Source: Labrenzia sp. OB1
GTDB lineage: Bacteria; Pseudomonadota; Alphaproteobacteria; Rhizobiales; Stappiaceae
Length of the DNA: 64,000 nt
NCBI RefSeq assembly: GCF_001624695.1
Contig: NZ_JSEP01000019.1
Location: 55,481-119,480 of the forward strand
Direction of reading: 5' to 3'
Part shown: one piece after another, positions 62,929-64,000 of the stretch
Numbering within the stretch: position 1 is the first letter of the stretch
How the letters are laid out: each line of letters begins with the position of its first letter
Notes under the pieces: generated by a model
Told to the model about the DNA's origin: nothing
Seen by the model: only the letters and a program-made list of their open reading frames with translations
The model's database searches: none
Position numbers and translations under genes: made by a program

Positions 62929-63396
62929 TTAAGCCCTCTTGCCGTCATTTTTTACGTTGAGGCTCTTCACGTCCACCATTTCAGGTGTCTGAGCTTCATG
63001 CGGATGGTTCGGACCAGCGTAAACCTTGAGGTTTTTCAGCTGCTTGTTGGACAGCGGACCGCCCGGCATCATACGCTGAACAGCTTTTTCCAGAACACGC
63101 TCGGGAAAACGGCCTTCGAGAATGGCACGCGCGGTGCGTTCCTTGATGCCGCCCGGGTGACCGGTGTGCCAGTAGTACTTCTTGTTGTCGTACTTGCGGC
63201 CGGTGAACACCACCTTGTCGGCATTGATGACGATGACGTGGTCACCGGTGTCAATGTGGGGCGTGTAGGTCGGCAGATGCTTGCCGCGCAGATGGTTGGC
63301 GATGAAAGCGGCGAGACGCCCGACAACCATGCCTTCTGCGTCAATCAAGATCCACTTTTTCTCGACCTCAGCCGTTTTGGCAGAGAAGGTCTTCAT
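62929..63396 (-). CDS. rplM: 50S ribosomal protein L13
   Basis: The 155-residue protein shows 'WILIDAEGMVVGRLA', 'GDHVIVINADKVVFTG' and 'RMMPGGPLSNKQL', typical of L13. It is an early assembly protein of the large subunit. It is the first gene of the rplM-rpsI operon; a good promoter and a leader hairpin lie upstream. Confidence 0.98.
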   Translation of the reverse strand: MKTFSAKTAEVEKKWILIDAEGMVVGRLAAFIANHLRGKHLPTYTPHIDTGDHVIVINADKVVFTGRKYDNKKYYWHTGHPGGIKERTARAILEGRFPERVLEKAVQRMMPGGPLSNKQLKNLKVYAGPNHPHEAQTPEMVDVKSLNVKNDGKRA

Positions 63397-63428
63397 GAGT
63401 TTGATCCATACTGGTCAGTTAAAGAAAA

Positions 63429-63459
63429 GGTCCGCGCGGCCTGAGCCAGCGAACGGACC
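63429..63459 (-). promoter_or_regulatory. Leader hairpin of the rplM mRNA
   Basis: Arms GGTCCG (63429-63434) and CGGACC (63454-63459) can pair within the rplM 5' leader, 33 bases upstream of the start codon. L13 is reported to autoregulate its operon through the mRNA leader in E. coli, so this could be the target here, but the pairing is short. Confidence 0.4.
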
Positions 63460-63478
63460 CTGAATTCGTTCGGTTGCG

Positions 63479-63507
63479 CTTATACGCCGGGGCCCTTGCA
63501 GCGTCAA
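63479..63507 (-). promoter_or_regulatory. Promoter of rplM-rpsI
   Basis: On the minus strand, -35 TTGACG (complement of 63502-63507) and -10 TATAAG (complement of 63479-63484) are separated by exactly 17 bases, close to the sigma70 consensus. It lies about 80 bases upstream of rplM. Confidence 0.8.
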
Positions 63508-63702
63508 GAACGTTCTTTGCAAAGCTGCTTAAAATTAATCAATAAAATCAGGTGTTTATAAAAACGGTATTATATTACCACACAATTCTCACCGGTTTTA
63601 ATCCCCTATCCCATTTGCAAAACGCCAAGAAGGTTGAATTCCCCGTCTGTATTTTACCCAAGGTTAAAGGGATGTGTGTTTCTGTTCCGGCGAATAAGCT
63701 CA
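63508..63702. other. AT-rich intergenic stretch between rplM and the IS element
   Basis: These 195 bases contain AT-rich runs (63530-63600, with TAATCAATAAAATCA-type tracts). No gene or structure was recognised. It may be the region that attracted the insertion sequence. Confidence 0.4.
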
Positions 63703-64000
63703 GAGCCTGATTTAAAAGTAGTTGAGTGATATCAAAGGGTTGTGATTCAACCGTCTTTGTCGAGAAGATGGAGGATCGAATGCCCTGGGATGATATCACT
63801 CGCAAACAGCATAACCGGGACGATCTGCGTTATCCAACTGATTTGATGGATCGGGAATGGGCGATTTTGGCGCCGCTGATCCCTCCGGCCAAATCCGGCG
63901 GTCGGCCACGCAAGACCGACATGCGAGAGGTGGTGAACGCGGTCCTTTATATCGCGGGCAGCGGCTGTCAGTGGCGGGCACTGCCGAAGGACTTTCCCCC
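63703..64000 (+). mobile_element. IS5-family insertion sequence, left end (runs off the window)
   Basis: The transposase gene starts at 63780. The sequence from about 63703 (GAGCCTGATTTAAAAG) resembles the left terminal repeat of IS5-family (IS427-type) elements, which I recall starting GAGCCTG. The outer boundary is approximate because the right end is not in the window. Confidence 0.65.
63780..64000 (+). CDS. IS5-family transposase (5' part)
   Basis: The frame opens at ATG 63780 behind GGAGG and is open to the window end (73 complete codons). It encodes 'LMDREWAILAPLIPPAKSGGRPRK' and 'NAVLYIAGSGCQWRALPKDFPP', the N-terminal DUF4096-type domain of IS5-family (IS427/ISL2-like) transposases. 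The DDE catalytic part would lie to the right. Whether the gene is intact cannot be seen. Confidence 0.9.
   Translation, partial: MPWDDITRKQHNRDDLRYPTDLMDREWAILAPLIPPAKSGGRPRKTDMREVVNAVLYIAGSGCQWRALPKDFP

Overview
The window looks like chromosomal DNA of a GC-rich alphaproteobacterium. The gene set suggests a marine Hyphomicrobiales bacterium of the Stappiaceae type (Roseibium/Labrenzia-like): heterotetrameric sarcosine oxidase, class I PHA synthase, a Tat-exported Liv-type binding protein, an alaC-like/hom/glpX/recJ block and a T6SS. This placement is inferred from gene content only.

Layout. 1-6538 (+) is the end of a type VI secretion cluster: the tail of tssE, then tssF, tssG (with a long acidic N-terminal extension) and tssH/clpV, mostly coupled by 4-base overlaps. 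6607-16297 (-) runs towards it and holds six envelope or signalling genes: a caspase-cadherin-like-Sel1-peptidoglycan-binding protein, a Gly/Ser lipoprotein, a second caspase with an EF-hand-like loop, a small exported FecR-like protein, a CHASE2 adenylate/guanylate cyclase and a membrane-anchored M23 peptidase. The peptidase starts with a short motif that resembles one I recall from T6SS TssL proteins. This block is the best candidate for a poorly described system. 16639-19687 carries a GNAT acetyltransferase, an ornithine-cyclodeaminase-family enzyme and a ChaA-like antiporter.

19953-25318 (-) is a Liv-type ABC importer (binding protein, livH, livM, livG, livF), with a hairpin and an imperfect 99-bp-period repeat between the binding protein and livH. 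25797-31680 (+) has an FMN-type PPOX protein, an M3 peptidase, a DUF423 membrane protein and an overlapping cytochrome P450/LpxL-like acyltransferase pair. 31691-39324 is a coherent one-carbon region: fghA and adhC (-) face away from soxBDAG (+). Sarcosine oxidation makes formaldehyde (or methylene-THF), and the divergent genes oxidise formaldehyde through glutathione.

39607-49496 contains an EEP-fold hydrolase, a PiT phosphate transporter, a NUDIX enzyme, a nitrilase-family enzyme, a small membrane protein, and the aminotransferase/hom/glpX/recJ group. 49696-56782 has a GGDEF enzyme, a small lipoprotein, phaC, a PAS-GAF-GGDEF-EAL protein and a DUF6653-like membrane protein. 56796-62226 has an agmatinase, a CDF metal exporter, guanine deaminase, and an MFS exporter divergent from a MerR regulator, with a SoxR-box-like operator inside a 19-bp promoter spacer. 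62450-63396 (-) is rplM-rpsI with a strong promoter and terminator. The window ends inside an IS5-family transposase.

No tRNA, rRNA or CRISPR array was recognised. Start codons were adjusted where homology, signal peptides or ribosome sites favoured a different start from the longest reading frame.
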